DNA from: Ectobacillus panaciterrae DSM 19096
GTDB lineage: Bacteria; Bacillota; Bacilli; Bacillales; Bacillaceae_G
Assembly: GCF_000430785.1 (NCBI RefSeq)
Contig: NZ_KE387253.1
Span: 25,378-71,284 of the forward strand
Direction of reading: 5' to 3'
Length of the DNA: 45,907 bases
The position numbers were made by a program, and so were the translations under genes. The notes beneath the pieces were generated by a model. That model saw only the letters and a program-made list of their open reading frames with translations, did not search any database and was not told where the DNA came from. Positions 1 through 7,681 of the stretch are shown here, piece after piece (the first letter of the stretch is position 1; each line of letters begins with the position of its first letter).

Positions 1-49
1 CCCATTCCTGGACCCATACCCATTCCTGGACCCATACCCATTCCAGGAA
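1..49. repeat. 18-bp tandem repeat inside the partial gene
   Basis: The unit CCCATTCCTGGACCCATA occurs twice in perfect tandem (1-18, 19-36), followed by a diverged partial unit. It encodes the PGMGMG peptide repeat on the minus strand and probably continues beyond the window. Perfect DNA identity between units suggests recent slippage or expansion. Confidence 0.8.
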
Positions 50-80
50 AGCCTATAATACGTTGAGAATCTAATATCAT
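1..80 (-). CDS. N-terminal part of a Gly/Met/Pro-repeat protein (cut by window edge)
   Basis: The minus strand opens with ATG at 80-78 behind a good ribosome binding site (GTAGGTGAG, 5 nt away). It reads MILDSQRIIGFPGMG and then a six-residue PGMGMG repeat that runs off the window. There is no signal peptide in the visible 26 residues. Short Gly/Met/Pro-rich repeats are common in spore-surface and coat proteins of Bacillales, so a coat-type protein is a reasonable guess but is inference. The rest of the gene is not visible. Confidence 0.6.
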   Translation of the reverse strand, partial: MILDSQRIIGFPGMGMGPGMGMGPGM

Positions 81-217
81 GTTTTCTCACCTACTTTTTA
101 TAAATACTTCATAGCCTTCTACATGCTATGCTTAAAAAAAATAAGAGAGCTTATCTGCCTAAAAATTAGGCGGATATAAACAAGTTGTATGCAAAATTTT
201 ATACAAGAGCTACAAAT

Positions 218-396
218 TATATAAAACTGAATAAAAAAATCGTCTTTTTATAGTGGGGCGAGAGCATCCGGCGACGTGCAGAAGCGGTCAAACTCTTGGT
301 CCATGCAAGGATAAACCAGAGAGAGGAAGTAAGTGCCAATGCCGTTTTGTTCGAAATAGCAAATGAAAACGTCGAAATTATAAATCATTTATATAT
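218..396 (+). mobile_element. MITE-like element, copy A
   Basis: This is a ~180-bp intergenic element with A/T-rich terminal inverted repeats: TATATAAAACTGAATAAA at the left, and the reverse complement of a TATATATAAATGATTTA end at the right. The core (about 255-340) carries GAGCATCCGGCGACGTGCAG, AGAAGCGGTCAAAC, a CTTG-loop-CAAG hairpin and TAAACCAGAGAG. These blocks recur in the same order in copies B, C, D, E and partly F. It contains no convincing ORF. It lies between the partial repeat gene and the 3' end of the LysR gene, and the rest of 81-438 shows nothing else. Confidence 0.75.
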
Positions 397-438
397 AAAA
401 AACTTCCGATAACGCAAATAAGGAATAGATCGCTATCT

Positions 439-1308
439 CTATAAATAGAATAATTCTTGTACCATTTGGATAAATAATTGTACAGCAAGCGAAGATTCCT
501 TTAATGAAGGAACAGCTAGGCCGATTTCTCTCCAAACCGGCGGCTCCAAGTCCCGGACTTGCACATTAGGCGGCAGGCTTGATAATGACAGCTTGGATAA
601 GATTGTCAGACCTAATCCTTCTTGTATCATGTTTAATGACGTGCTTATGTTAGAAACTGCGAACTCAATTCGAAGCTTTGCTTTAGCATGATGAAACATA
701 TCAATAATCGGAGATTCATACCCTCCTTTAAAGATAATCAATGGCTCGTTTTCCAAATCCTTTATACTAACTGAAGATTTATTATGCAGCGGGTGGTCAT
801 CTCGCAGTACCACGACCATTCTGTCTTTAGCCAGCGGAATAATTTCCATTTCTTTATTTGGAAGGATAACAATTCCAATATCTATAACACGAGACAATAA
901 CCATTCATTTACTTCCTCAAGAGTTCCTTCATATAGGACAAGTTCTAATTTAGGGTATTTTCGTTGGAAGGTGCTAATGATTTTTGGCAAGAAATGAGCA
1001 GAGGCACTCGGGAAACTTCCAATGCGAATCGTTCCTAATTCAAGACCTTTTTCGACAGCTACCTCTTGTTCAATCTTTTCTATCCCCTTCAAAATCTCCC
1101 GAATATGAACAATAATCCGTTTCCCTACATCGGTAAGAATTAAGCCTTTGCGGCGATCACGAATAATCAGTGTGACGCCTAGCTCTGCTTCAATACTAGA
1201 TATTGCGTGGCTAACAGCTGGTTGTGTCATATTGAGCGCTTGTCCAGCTTTTGTAAAGCTTCCCATTTCGACAGTTTTTACGAATACCTGAAGCTGTGTA
1301 ATAGTCAT
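439..1308 (-). CDS. LysR-family transcriptional regulator
   Basis: The product is a 289-residue LysR-type regulator. It has an N-terminal winged helix-turn-helix (residues 1-60, with FVKTVEMGSFTKAGQALN and TQPAVSHAISSIEAELG) and a C-terminal periplasmic-binding-protein-like effector domain. I start it at ATG 1308 (MTITQLQVF), the usual LysR beginning. An in-frame extension of 25 residues upstream is open but looks non-coding, although AAGGAG lies a rather long 15 nt from this ATG. It is divergent from the EamA transporter at 1407, so it probably controls that exporter. The effector is unknown. Confidence 0.85.
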   Translation of the reverse strand: MTITQLQVFVKTVEMGSFTKAGQALNMTQPAVSHAISSIEAELGVTLIIRDRRKGLILTDVGKRIIVHIREILKGIEKIEQEVAVEKGLELGTIRIGSFPSASAHFLPKIISTFQRKYPKLELVLYEGTLEEVNEWLLSRVIDIGIVILPNKEMEIIPLAKDRMVVVLRDDHPLHNKSSVSIKDLENEPLIIFKGGYESPIIDMFHHAKAKLRIEFAVSNISTSLNMIQEGLGLTILSKLSLSSLPPNVQVRDLEPPVWREIGLAVPSLKESSLAVQLFIQMVQELFYL

Positions 1309-1361
1309 AACTAAATACTTATGCTCCTTATAAAAAACATTCATTTTATTTATTTCACGAG

Positions 1362-1388
1362 ATATCTTACCATGATAAAGCAAGATAT
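1362..1388. promoter_or_regulatory. Candidate LysR operator
   Basis: The perfect inverted repeat ATATCTT-N13-AAGATAT lies in the divergent gap between the LysR gene and the EamA transporter. It resembles the dyad sites LysR regulators bind. It sits only 18 bp before the transporter start, so binding there could block transcription or translation. Operator function is inferred. Confidence 0.45.
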
Positions 1389-1406
1389 AACAAGGAGTGA
1401 TACAAC

Positions 1407-2330
1407 ATGGAAGAACTTTCTCGAACGCGAACAGCTTTTCTCATCGTGTTTCTTGTATTAGTGTGGGGAGTCAATTGGCCTTTGTCCAAATTCGCCCTCT
1501 CTTACGCGCCGCCAGTGCTGTTCGCAGGAATGAGAACATTAATAGGCGGGATTCTATTGCTAATCATTGCAATACCAAGATATAAACAGATACGTTTCAA
1601 GGAAACATGGTATATATATCTTATTTCTGCTTTGTTTAATATCATTTTGTTTTACGGTCTTCAGACTATCGGATTAGGTTATCTGCCTGCCGGACTGTTT
1701 TCCGTCATCGTTTTCCTTCAGCCGGTGCTGCTTGGAATTTTTTCTTGGCTGTGGCTCGGAGAATCCATGTTTGGATTAAAGGTCCTTGGTTTGATTCTTG
1801 GATTTGCGGGGGTCGCGACCGTAAGTGTCAAAGGGTTATCTGGTCATATCTCAATCACAGGAATTTTGCTCGCCTTGGGCTGTGCGTTTAGTTGGGCTAT
1901 TGGAACTGTGTTTGTGAAGAAAGCTGGCAACGTTGTAGATTCAATCTGGTTGACTACGCTTCAGCTTATCATCGGCGGACTTTTCATGATTGGTGTAGGG
2001 TCGGAATTTGAGAGTTGGTCCAGCATTGTTTGGGACGTACGATATATCACAGATTTACTGTTTATATCTATCTTTGTAATTGCGGCGGGTTGGTTGGTTT
2101 TCTTTAAACTTGTTGGTTCAGGAGAGGCAAGCAAAGTGGCGTCCTATACATTTTTTATTCCCTTCATTGCATTAGTAACCGGTATCCTCTTTTTTAATGA
2201 GCCATTTACTATCTATCTTTTAGCAGGGCTTATATTAATTCTCATCAGCATCGGTCTTGTGAATTCCAAACCTAGACTGCTAAGTGTAAAAGAACGGCTT
2301 GAACCCAAGAAAAATAGGGTCATAGAGTAA
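1407..2330 (+). CDS. EamA/DMT-superfamily transporter
   Basis: This is a 307-residue inner-membrane protein with about ten hydrophobic segments in two EamA repeats (residues ~10-140 and ~150-290). It includes the typical VWGVNWPLSKFAL opening and the FLQPVLLGIFSWLWLGE segment. DMT/EamA proteins generally export amino acids, metabolites or drugs; the substrate cannot be read here. The start is ATG 1407 behind AAGGAGTG. It is transcribed divergently from the LysR gene, the classic regulator/exporter arrangement. The C-terminus is a basic cytosolic tail. Confidence 0.85.
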   Translation: MEELSRTRTAFLIVFLVLVWGVNWPLSKFALSYAPPVLFAGMRTLIGGILLLIIAIPRYKQIRFKETWYIYLISALFNIILFYGLQTIGLGYLPAGLFSVIVFLQPVLLGIFSWLWLGESMFGLKVLGLILGFAGVATVSVKGLSGHISITGILLALGCAFSWAIGTVFVKKAGNVVDSIWLTTLQLIIGGLFMIGVGSEFESWSSIVWDVRYITDLLFISIFVIAAGWLVFFKLVGSGEASKVASYTFFIPFIALVTGILFFNEPFTIYLLAGLILILISIGLVNSKPRLLSVKERLEPKKNRVIE

Positions 2331-2419
2331 CTTTGGCCGGTAGTAATAACTACGTAACTTCTACAGAGCGCCATCAGGCATCCGTTTTTCGAAAGCAGCA
2401 GTAGAATTGGATCATAATT

Positions 2420-2449
2420 GAGAGCCTGGCAATTTATTGCTAGGCTCTC
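2420..2449. terminator. Strong hairpin between transporter and CoA-transferase
   Basis: A 14-bp stem (GAGAGCCTGGCAAT / ATTGCTAGGCTCTC, one G-T wobble) with a 2-nt loop lies between two convergent genes. It lacks a clear T-run on either side, so it is an unusual terminator or a mRNA-stabilising hairpin. The rest of 2331-2520 shows nothing. Confidence 0.5.
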
Positions 2450-2520
2450 CTGCTATTGACAATAGGTTACATAAATCATCATTCTATCTTATCTCTATAG
2501 GAACGTAGTCTCTATTTTTA

Positions 2521-4035
2521 TTACATATGTTGTACAACTTTTTGTAACATGGTTCCATTCTTTGCATAATTAACATGCCAAGAATGGGCTTTTTCTAAGA
2601 CATGCGGGGTTTGTCCGCCTTTTTTGAGGGCTTCTTGATAATACTCCGTTAATTGCTCACGGTACATCGGGTGAGCGCAGCGTTCGATAATGAGTTCGGC
2701 GCGCTCTCTCGGAGCCAATCCGCGCAAGTCAGCATACCCTTGTTCGGTAACAATGACATCCACATCATGTTCCGTATGATCCACATGTGAGACAAAAGGA
2801 ACAATGCTTGATATTTTTCCGTCTTTTGCAATCGATTTCGTGACAAAAATGCCAAGACGGGCATTTCGTGCAAAATCACCAGAACCGCCAATTCCATTCA
2901 TCATCTGTGTCCCCATTATATGGGTTGAGTTCACATTTCCATAGATATCTAATTCTAAGGCCGTATTAATTGAAATCAGTCCCATTCGGCGAATCACTTC
3001 AGGATGATTAGAAATCTCTTGCGGCCTCAAGATTAGCCTGTCACGATATTGCTCAAAATTTGAGAATACTTGTTCCATCTTCGAGGACGACAAGGTAATC
3101 GAACAGCAAGATGCAAAACGGACTTTTCCTGCATCCAATAAATCGAAGACCGCATCTTGCAGCACTTCTGAATACACCTCTAAATCTGTGAACTCAGAAT
3201 CTAGAAGACCATGAAAGACTGCGTTAGCTACTGAACCAATCCCTGATTGCAAAGGGGCAAGACGATTGGTTAATCGCCCAGCTTCAATTTCCTGCCGCAG
3301 AAATGCAATTAAATGTTGGGCCATAGTCACGGTTTCTTCGTCTGGTGCGACGATGGTTGATGGGGAATCAAGCTGGTTCGTAAAGACAATGCCTTTAATT
3401 TTCTCTATGTCGACCGGTATTCCCATAGAGCCAATTCGATCATCTGGTTTGGTTAATGGAATCGGAGAACGTTCTCCTTGGCTGCCCGGCTCATACAAAT
3501 CATGAATTCCTTCTAACAATTCAGGTTGGGCCAAATTAATTTCAACAATAATCGACTTTGCGTGCTGAGCGAATGCCATCGAATTTCCTATAGATGTAGT
3601 CGGGATGATCATGCCGTCTTCTGTAATAGAAACCGCTTCCAAAATAGCGAAATCAATTGGATCTAATACATTTGCACGTATCCATTCTGACGTATGAGAC
3701 AGATGTTGATCGATGAAATACAATTCCCCTTGGTTAATCTTTTTTCGCATGGTAGGATCCGCTTGGAAAGGCAGACGCTTATTGATCATGCCGACCTCAG
3801 CAAATAATTTGTCAACGTCCGATCCTAGGGATGCCCCGGTATACACATTGACTTTAAGCGGTTCTTGTTCCGCACGCTTTGCTAACGCAAAGGGAACTGC
3901 TTTTACATCTCCTGCTCGAGTAAAACCGCTTAATCCTAGTGTCATGCCATCTTGAATCCAGGATGCAGCTTCTTCTGCAGAAACCACACGCTCCTGTAAA
4001 CGCTGATCTTGAATACGTTTGTAAACGCTTTCCAT
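2521..4035 (-). CDS. Acetyl-CoA hydrolase/transferase family (succinyl-CoA:acetate CoA-transferase type)
   Basis: This 504-residue cytosolic CoA-transferase has the class I signature. The SGIGSVANAV glycine motif (~residue 265) is followed by VYSEVLQDAV, whose Glu (~290) would be the catalytic residue forming the glutamyl-CoA thioester. MNGIGGSGDFARNA lies in the C-terminal domain. Length and motifs match the succinate/acetate CoA-transferase group (Cat1/AarC-like), which moves CoA between succinyl- or propionyl-CoA and acetate. ATG 4035 is chosen because AAGGAG lies 8 nt before it; a GTG at 4044 overlaps that site. A LytTR regulator lies directly upstream in the same direction, and putative repeats for it sit in the gap. 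Hydrolase versus transferase activity cannot be settled by eye. Confidence 0.85.
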   Translation of the reverse strand: MESVYKRIQDQRLQERVVSAEEAASWIQDGMTLGLSGFTRAGDVKAVPFALAKRAEQEPLKVNVYTGASLGSDVDKLFAEVGMINKRLPFQADPTMRKKINQGELYFIDQHLSHTSEWIRANVLDPIDFAILEAVSITEDGMIIPTTSIGNSMAFAQHAKSIIVEINLAQPELLEGIHDLYEPGSQGERSPIPLTKPDDRIGSMGIPVDIEKIKGIVFTNQLDSPSTIVAPDEETVTMAQHLIAFLRQEIEAGRLTNRLAPLQSGIGSVANAVFHGLLDSEFTDLEVYSEVLQDAVFDLLDAGKVRFASCCSITLSSSKMEQVFSNFEQYRDRLILRPQEISNHPEVIRRMGLISINTALELDIYGNVNSTHIMGTQMMNGIGGSGDFARNARLGIFVTKSIAKDGKISSIVPFVSHVDHTEHDVDVIVTEQGYADLRGLAPRERAELIIERCAHPMYREQLTEYYQEALKKGGQTPHVLEKAHSWHVNYAKNGTMLQKVVQHM

Positions 4036-4091
4036 TCCAACCACTCCTTACTTATATCTTTTTTTATTATTTTACATGACAAATTTCATAA

Positions 4092-4132
4092 GGAATGAAT
4101 TTTGGAATGAAATGAAAAAAAATTGGGATGAA
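4092..4132. promoter_or_regulatory. Phased direct repeats, candidate LytTR binding sites
   Basis: Three 8-bp repeats, GGAATGAA (4092), GGAATGAA (4104) and GGGATGAA (4125), occur with start-to-start spacings of 12 and 21 bp, roughly one and two helical turns. They lie between the LytTR gene and the CoA-transferase start. LytTR proteins bind direct repeats, so an operator for the neighbouring regulator is plausible. Confidence 0.45.
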
Positions 4133-4165
4133 ACAGATTATTTTATCCTAAAGCAGAATGAATCT

Positions 4166-4810
4166 TCAAAATCCAAGTAGTTTTCTGAAATAACTGGCGT
4201 AAGATTGACTGACAGGAATCTTGGCTTGATTTTTCATCACTAACAAAAACGTCGAATGCGTATCCGGATAAATCTCCTGAATGTGATTGACATTGACGAT
4301 ATAGGAGCGATGACATCGCACAAAGTAATCCTTTGGTAAAAGAAAATCAAATTCGTTTAACGTATACTTATGGGTACCAGAATATTCTTCGGCAAACACG
4401 TGGGTCTTTCGATCACTTGCTTCTAAATACATCACTTTTGAAAAAGGGAGGGGAATCCACCCATCATTGATTTTCACGGTGACTACTGATTTCCCACTCG
4501 TCAGAGCAGGAAAAATCGCAGTAACACATCCCTCGAGTTTTCCTTCGTCGAGAAGAGGAACAGCCATACCGTAATAGGGAGTCCCGAACACATCACGATG
4601 GATAAATTCAGAAACCTTTTGTTTATTGGCTAACGCTTTATGCGTAATCGTTCCTTCCTTTACCCGGTCTCCTGGCTTAATTTTTAGATTGATCCGTTTA
4701 CTTGGTCGATAATAAGTATATGTATCTGTATCCGATACGGCAATGGATGTTTCGTCTGAGAATAATTCACTAATAACATCTAGAAGGGAGGATGCTTTAA
4801 ACTGTTCCAT
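4166..4810 (-). CDS. LytTR-domain transcriptional regulator with N-terminal sensor-like domain
   Basis: This is a 214-residue regulator. The C-terminal ~105 residues form a LytTR DNA-binding domain (IPLPFSKVMYLEASDRKTHV, LLPKDYFVRCHRSYIVNVNHI, KIPVSQSYASYFRKLL). The N-terminal ~100 residues resemble a PAS-like small-molecule sensor, not a phosphorylatable receiver; no receiver aspartate pocket is seen. ATG 4810 is preceded by GAAAGGTG 6 nt away. It is upstream of and collinear with the CoA-transferase, so a one-component switch for that enzyme, perhaps sensing an acyl metabolite, is inferred. Confidence 0.8.
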   Translation of the reverse strand: MEQFKASSLLDVISELFSDETSIAVSDTDTYTYYRPSKRINLKIKPGDRVKEGTITHKALANKQKVSEFIHRDVFGTPYYGMAVPLLDEGKLEGCVTAIFPALTSGKSVVTVKINDGWIPLPFSKVMYLEASDRKTHVFAEEYSGTHKYTLNEFDFLLPKDYFVRCHRSYIVNVNHIQEIYPDTHSTFLLVMKNQAKIPVSQSYASYFRKLLGF

Positions 4811-4931
4811 TTCCAACACCTTTCTCGATAAATTTAGTTTTTTATCACCAGTATTAATTTTACCTGTTTTCCATCGCTTTTTCTATGTAATGCCCCGACA
4901 AGCCCCCTTATGTTATCCCCTTCAACATATC

Positions 4932-4972
4932 AAACCTTTGTTGAGTAATAGATATCTACTCAACAAAGGTTT
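4932..4972. other. Long inverted repeat in divergent gap
   Basis: 16-bp arms (AAACCTTTGTTGAGTA / TACTCAACAAAGGTTT) flank a 9-nt loop. It sits between the LytTR gene (minus) and the small ORF at 5024 (plus), where a terminator is not expected. It could end an antisense or upstream transcript, or serve as an operator. The rest of 4811-5215 holds the small ORF below and no other recognised feature. Confidence 0.5.
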
Positions 4973-5023
4973 CTTTATGCTGACAAGAAAGACACATGCC
5001 GCTATTGGCCAGGGTGATTTTTT

Positions 5024-5116
5024 ATGTTAGCCCGCTTTCTTATTGACGAGTTTATCGCAAAGAAACGCGATGAGAATGTAAAGGAAATTCACCCAGGGTC
5101 CAACTATATATCTTGA
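5024..5116 (+). CDS. Possible 30-residue small protein
   Basis: An ORF begins at ATG 5024 with an AGGGTGA site about 7 nt upstream and encodes a charged peptide beginning MLARFLIDEFIAKKRDENV. No family is recognised. It may be a genuine small gene or the tail of an eroded one; codon use looks normal for the window. It ends 100 bp before the cadherin-like protein gene and could be cotranscribed with it. Confidence 0.3.
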   Translation: MLARFLIDEFIAKKRDENVKEIHPGSNYIS

Positions 5117-5215
5117 ACTTTAAAAAATTAAGAAAAAGTTAAGAATCAAGTGTTATGGTGAATGAAAATTCCATTTATGAAGATAAACGCAATAGAAGAT
5201 TTAGGGGGAATACGG

Positions 5216-6610
5216 ATGCGTACAAAAGTGCCAATCAGTAAAGGAGTGAATGCGGTTCTTGTCTCTATATTATGCATGGGTTCGTTTACGTACATACCAA
5301 CTGCATATGCCGCGGTTGATGGACAAGAACATACATCTACAGTACAAGAGAAACCAAACACTCCTTCCAATTCATTGTCTCGCCTGGAAATAGACGGCGT
5401 GCAGCTCGATCAAGCTTTTTCAGCTGATGTGACTAAGTATACCGCTGCAGTTGAAAACGATGTACAGAAAATAACTTTGCTCGCAGCAAGCGATAATACG
5501 AATTCTGTTATTACCGTCAATGGTAAACCTGTAACAAGTGGAACATCTGCGGTGTATTCCCTCCAGGCCGGTGACAATACATTTCTCATCACGGTTAATG
5601 ATGGGACAAACCCGCCCAGCACATATACGCTTACGGTCACCAGAAAGCAAAGCAATAATAACTTTCTTCAAGATATAAAGATATCCAAAGGAGAGTTATC
5701 ACCAAAATTTGATTCGGCCGTCACCGCTTACGATGTGCAAGTAGCCAATGAGGTTGATGCTATTACGGTTACACCCCAAGATATGGATAAAACTTCCAGT
5801 ATCAAAGTGAATGATTCCTTGTTTAAAGATACAGGTATTTCAGTCCAACTTCCGGTTGGAGCATCCGAAATTACCATAGCAGTTACCGCAGAAAATGGAG
5901 AGACAAAAACATACACCCTTCATGTAACGAGGGAGGCAAAAGAACATGTTTCTCTCCCGACAAAAGCGCCTTCTGCAACGCCTGCTATCCCAACCCAAGA
6001 GAGAGCTAAAGGGAAAGCTGCTACAAGTAACACGAAAAAACCAATACAGCAAACGATGCAAAAGAATACGAAAAAACCAATACAGCAAGCGATGCAAAAG
6101 AATACGAAATCCTTGCCAAAAACAGAGATGAACAGTGCCGCTACCCTATCCGCTCTGACGGTATCACAAGGGACATGGAACAAAACGTTTTCATCCAACG
6201 AGTTTACTTACCATATTTCCGAATCCAGTGACGTAAAAACCATTACAATCAATGCAAGTCCAAGTGATAGCGGGGCAGCCATTTCCATCAACGGCAGCAG
6301 TGACACCACGGTACAGTTAGAAGATACTAAACCGAAAACGATTATTTCTGTTGTCGTGACGAAAGGCGAAGAGCGAAAAACATATGTATTAGTTTTCGAG
6401 AAAGACATAAAACAAGAGAATACAAGCGAAGCAACAACAAAAGCGACAGAAAGTACATCATCAAACAATACAGTAAGCACACCAGCCAATGCTGACGCGC
6501 CTGTAACTGCAGCGGTGCAGAACGAAAGACAAACTAACAATTCATCTTCTCTTTGGGATCGTATAGTAAATAATATTGGTTCGTTTTTTAATTGGCTCTT
6601 ATCTTTTTAA
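5216..6610 (+). CDS. Secreted protein with three cadherin-like beta-sandwich domains
   Basis: This 464-residue protein starts at ATG 5216, behind AGGGGGA, with an export signal (MRTKVPISKG, hydrophobic stretch, likely cleavage after TAYA near residue 35). Three immunoglobulin-like units of the bacterial 'cadherin-like beta sandwich' type follow. Each opens with LxxLxIDG/ISKG-like strands and closes with TYTLTVTR, TYTLHVTR or TYVLVFEK. A Lys/Gln/Thr-rich linker between units 2 and 3 holds a 12-residue tandem repeat. The tail is Thr/Ser-rich and ends in an amphipathic WDRIVNNIGSFFNWLLSF helix that could touch the membrane. There is no LPXTG or SLH motif. Role probably at the cell surface; ligand unknown. 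Confidence 0.75.
   Translation: MRTKVPISKGVNAVLVSILCMGSFTYIPTAYAAVDGQEHTSTVQEKPNTPSNSLSRLEIDGVQLDQAFSADVTKYTAAVENDVQKITLLAASDNTNSVITVNGKPVTSGTSAVYSLQAGDNTFLITVNDGTNPPSTYTLTVTRKQSNNNFLQDIKISKGELSPKFDSAVTAYDVQVANEVDAITVTPQDMDKTSSIKVNDSLFKDTGISVQLPVGASEITIAVTAENGETKTYTLHVTREAKEHVSLPTKAPSATPAIPTQERAKGKAATSNTKKPIQQTMQKNTKKPIQQAMQKNTKSLPKTEMNSAATLSALTVSQGTWNKTFSSNEFTYHISESSDVKTITINASPSDSGAAISINGSSDTTVQLEDTKPKTIISVVVTKGEERKTYVLVFEKDIKQENTSEATTKATESTSSNNTVSTPANADAPVTAAVQNERQTNNSSSLWDRIVNNIGSFFNWLLSF
6029..6100 (+). repeat. 36-bp tandem repeat in linker of cadherin-like protein
   Basis: Two nearly identical 36-bp units (6029-6064, 6065-6100) encode NTKKPIQQTMQK and NTKKPIQQAMQK, and a decayed third unit follows. 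They form a flexible basic linker between folded domains. The near identity suggests a recent duplication and possible length variation between strains. Confidence 0.85.
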
Positions 6611-6682
6611 TACTTTTAGATTTGGCCTATAGGTTCTTGAAGATTGAATCAGTTCCTTATTATGAAAGAGGACACTCGTTCG

Positions 6683-6728
6683 AGCCCCCTATAAAACCCT
6701 TGAGAGATCAAGAGTTTTATAGGGGGCT
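6683..6728. terminator. Very long hairpin after the cadherin-like gene
   Basis: 21-bp arms (left arm beginning AGCCCCCTATAAAAC, one mismatch) flank a GAGA tetraloop. The sequence downstream of the arms is CTCTCAAAGG, without a T-run, so termination is plausible from stem strength rather than a textbook tail. It lies directly before MITE copy B. Confidence 0.6.
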
Positions 6729-6746
6729 CTCTCAAAGGGCATTTTC

Positions 6747-6926
6747 TATATATGAGTGAATGATAAATGCGACATGTCCATATGCGATGTGCAACCAAAA
6801 GGGAGTATTGCATGCTTCTTCTCTCTGGTTTACCCTTGCATGGACCAAAGGGTTGACCGCTTCTGCACGTCGCCGGATGATCTCTCCTCACTATAAAAAG
6901 ATGTTTTTTTATTCACTTGTATATAT
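6747..6926 (-). mobile_element. MITE-like element, copy B
   Basis: Read on the minus strand, this copy has a TATATACAAGTGAATAAA end, the core blocks GATCATCCGGCGACGTGCAG and GAAGCGGTCAAC, a CCCTT-loop-AAGGG hairpin, TAAACCAGAGAG, and a right end whose outer bases on the plus strand are TATATATGAGTGAATGA. It is one of the most complete copies. Plus-strand reading frames through it are by-products of the element. It fills the gap before the cysteine-rich gene at 6979. Confidence 0.8.
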
Positions 6927-6978
6927 TTTTCATAATCTGTAAAATGTATCTACTTCCTCTTTCATATATAAAGGCTTA

Positions 6979-7197
6979 CTAGATTGGCAACTGCTTCTTC
7001 AATTTAAATTCCTTAAGACACTCCTTGCATATGCATGACTTTCCTAGTTGCTCGTACGGAACAATCTCAAAAATCTCTTTCGGGAAAACCTCACTGCCGC
7101 ACCAGCAAGGCTCATCCTTTTGACCGGCAAGGTTATAACAGCTGTTGCTTTTTCCGCAAATCGGGCACGTTCCGGCGCAGATCATTTCTTCGCTCAT
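6979..7197 (-). CDS. Small cysteine-rich CWC-type protein
   Basis: This 72-residue cytosolic protein has nine cysteines (7, 11, 14, 20, 31, 33, 55, 57, 60), including the CPICGKSNSC and PCWC patterns typical of the 'cysteine-rich CWC' family of presumed metal-binding proteins. Function in the family is not established. It lies just downstream of and collinear with the DUF4275-like gene. A weak AAGGGGAAG site precedes the ATG. Confidence 0.65.
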   Translation of the reverse strand: MSEEMICAGTCPICGKSNSCYNLAGQKDEPCWCGSEVFPKEIFEIVPYEQLGKSCICKECLKEFKLKKQLPI

Positions 7198-7237
7198 ATT
7201 CTCGCTTCCCCTTTCCGAACTCTATGCGAATCCAACA

Positions 7238-7654
7238 TTACCTTGCCTTCAAACTATAAAAATACGGCCCGCAATACTCTTCATGCGTATGAACATACGT
7301 CCATTCAAAATCCTGGTCGACAACATATACATCATCTTCATCGTCAAAGTCTTCAGCTTTCAAACTTTCTGTAGCACTCAGCATAAAGACCCGCTTGCTA
7401 TGCTGATAGAATACATAGCAGATCTTCTTACTTTGGCTATTGAAAGCGCTCATCGCTTCTTCATTTGTCAGACACGGCAGCTTTTCATAACTGAATACAT
7501 GCCACAAAAAATCTTCAAAAAATATGGCATTCTTTTCAGCCGAACTAATACCGCCGGCAAACTTGCTTTCCCACTGTTTTCGCAAATCTTCCGCTTTGTT
7601 GACAAGCTCAGTCACGACAACATTTTTGTTTCGTAATACTCGCATTAAATCCAT
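7238..7654 (-). CDS. DUF4275-like conserved protein
   Basis: This 138-residue soluble protein is rich in aromatic residues, with FFEDFLWHVFSYEKLPCL, CYVFYQHSKRVFML and VDQDFEWTYVHTHEEYCGPYF. I associate these patterns with the DUF4275 family of Bacillus from memory. No catalytic residues are known for that family. The start near 7654 is uncertain, since MRVLRNK three codons later is an alternative. It is collinear with the CWC protein gene. Confidence 0.55.
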   Translation of the reverse strand: MDLMRVLRNKNVVVTELVNKAEDLRKQWESKFAGGISSAEKNAIFFEDFLWHVFSYEKLPCLTNEEAMSAFNSQSKKICYVFYQHSKRVFMLSATESLKAEDFDDEDDVYVVDQDFEWTYVHTHEEYCGPYFYSLKAR

Positions 7655-7681
7655 ATTTTCCCCCCTCTTTCATATAACATG

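Noticed and set aside
5146-6540. Minus-strand ORFs opposite the cadherin-like gene
   Set aside because: They are shadows of the plus-strand gene, with no start sites or family resemblance.
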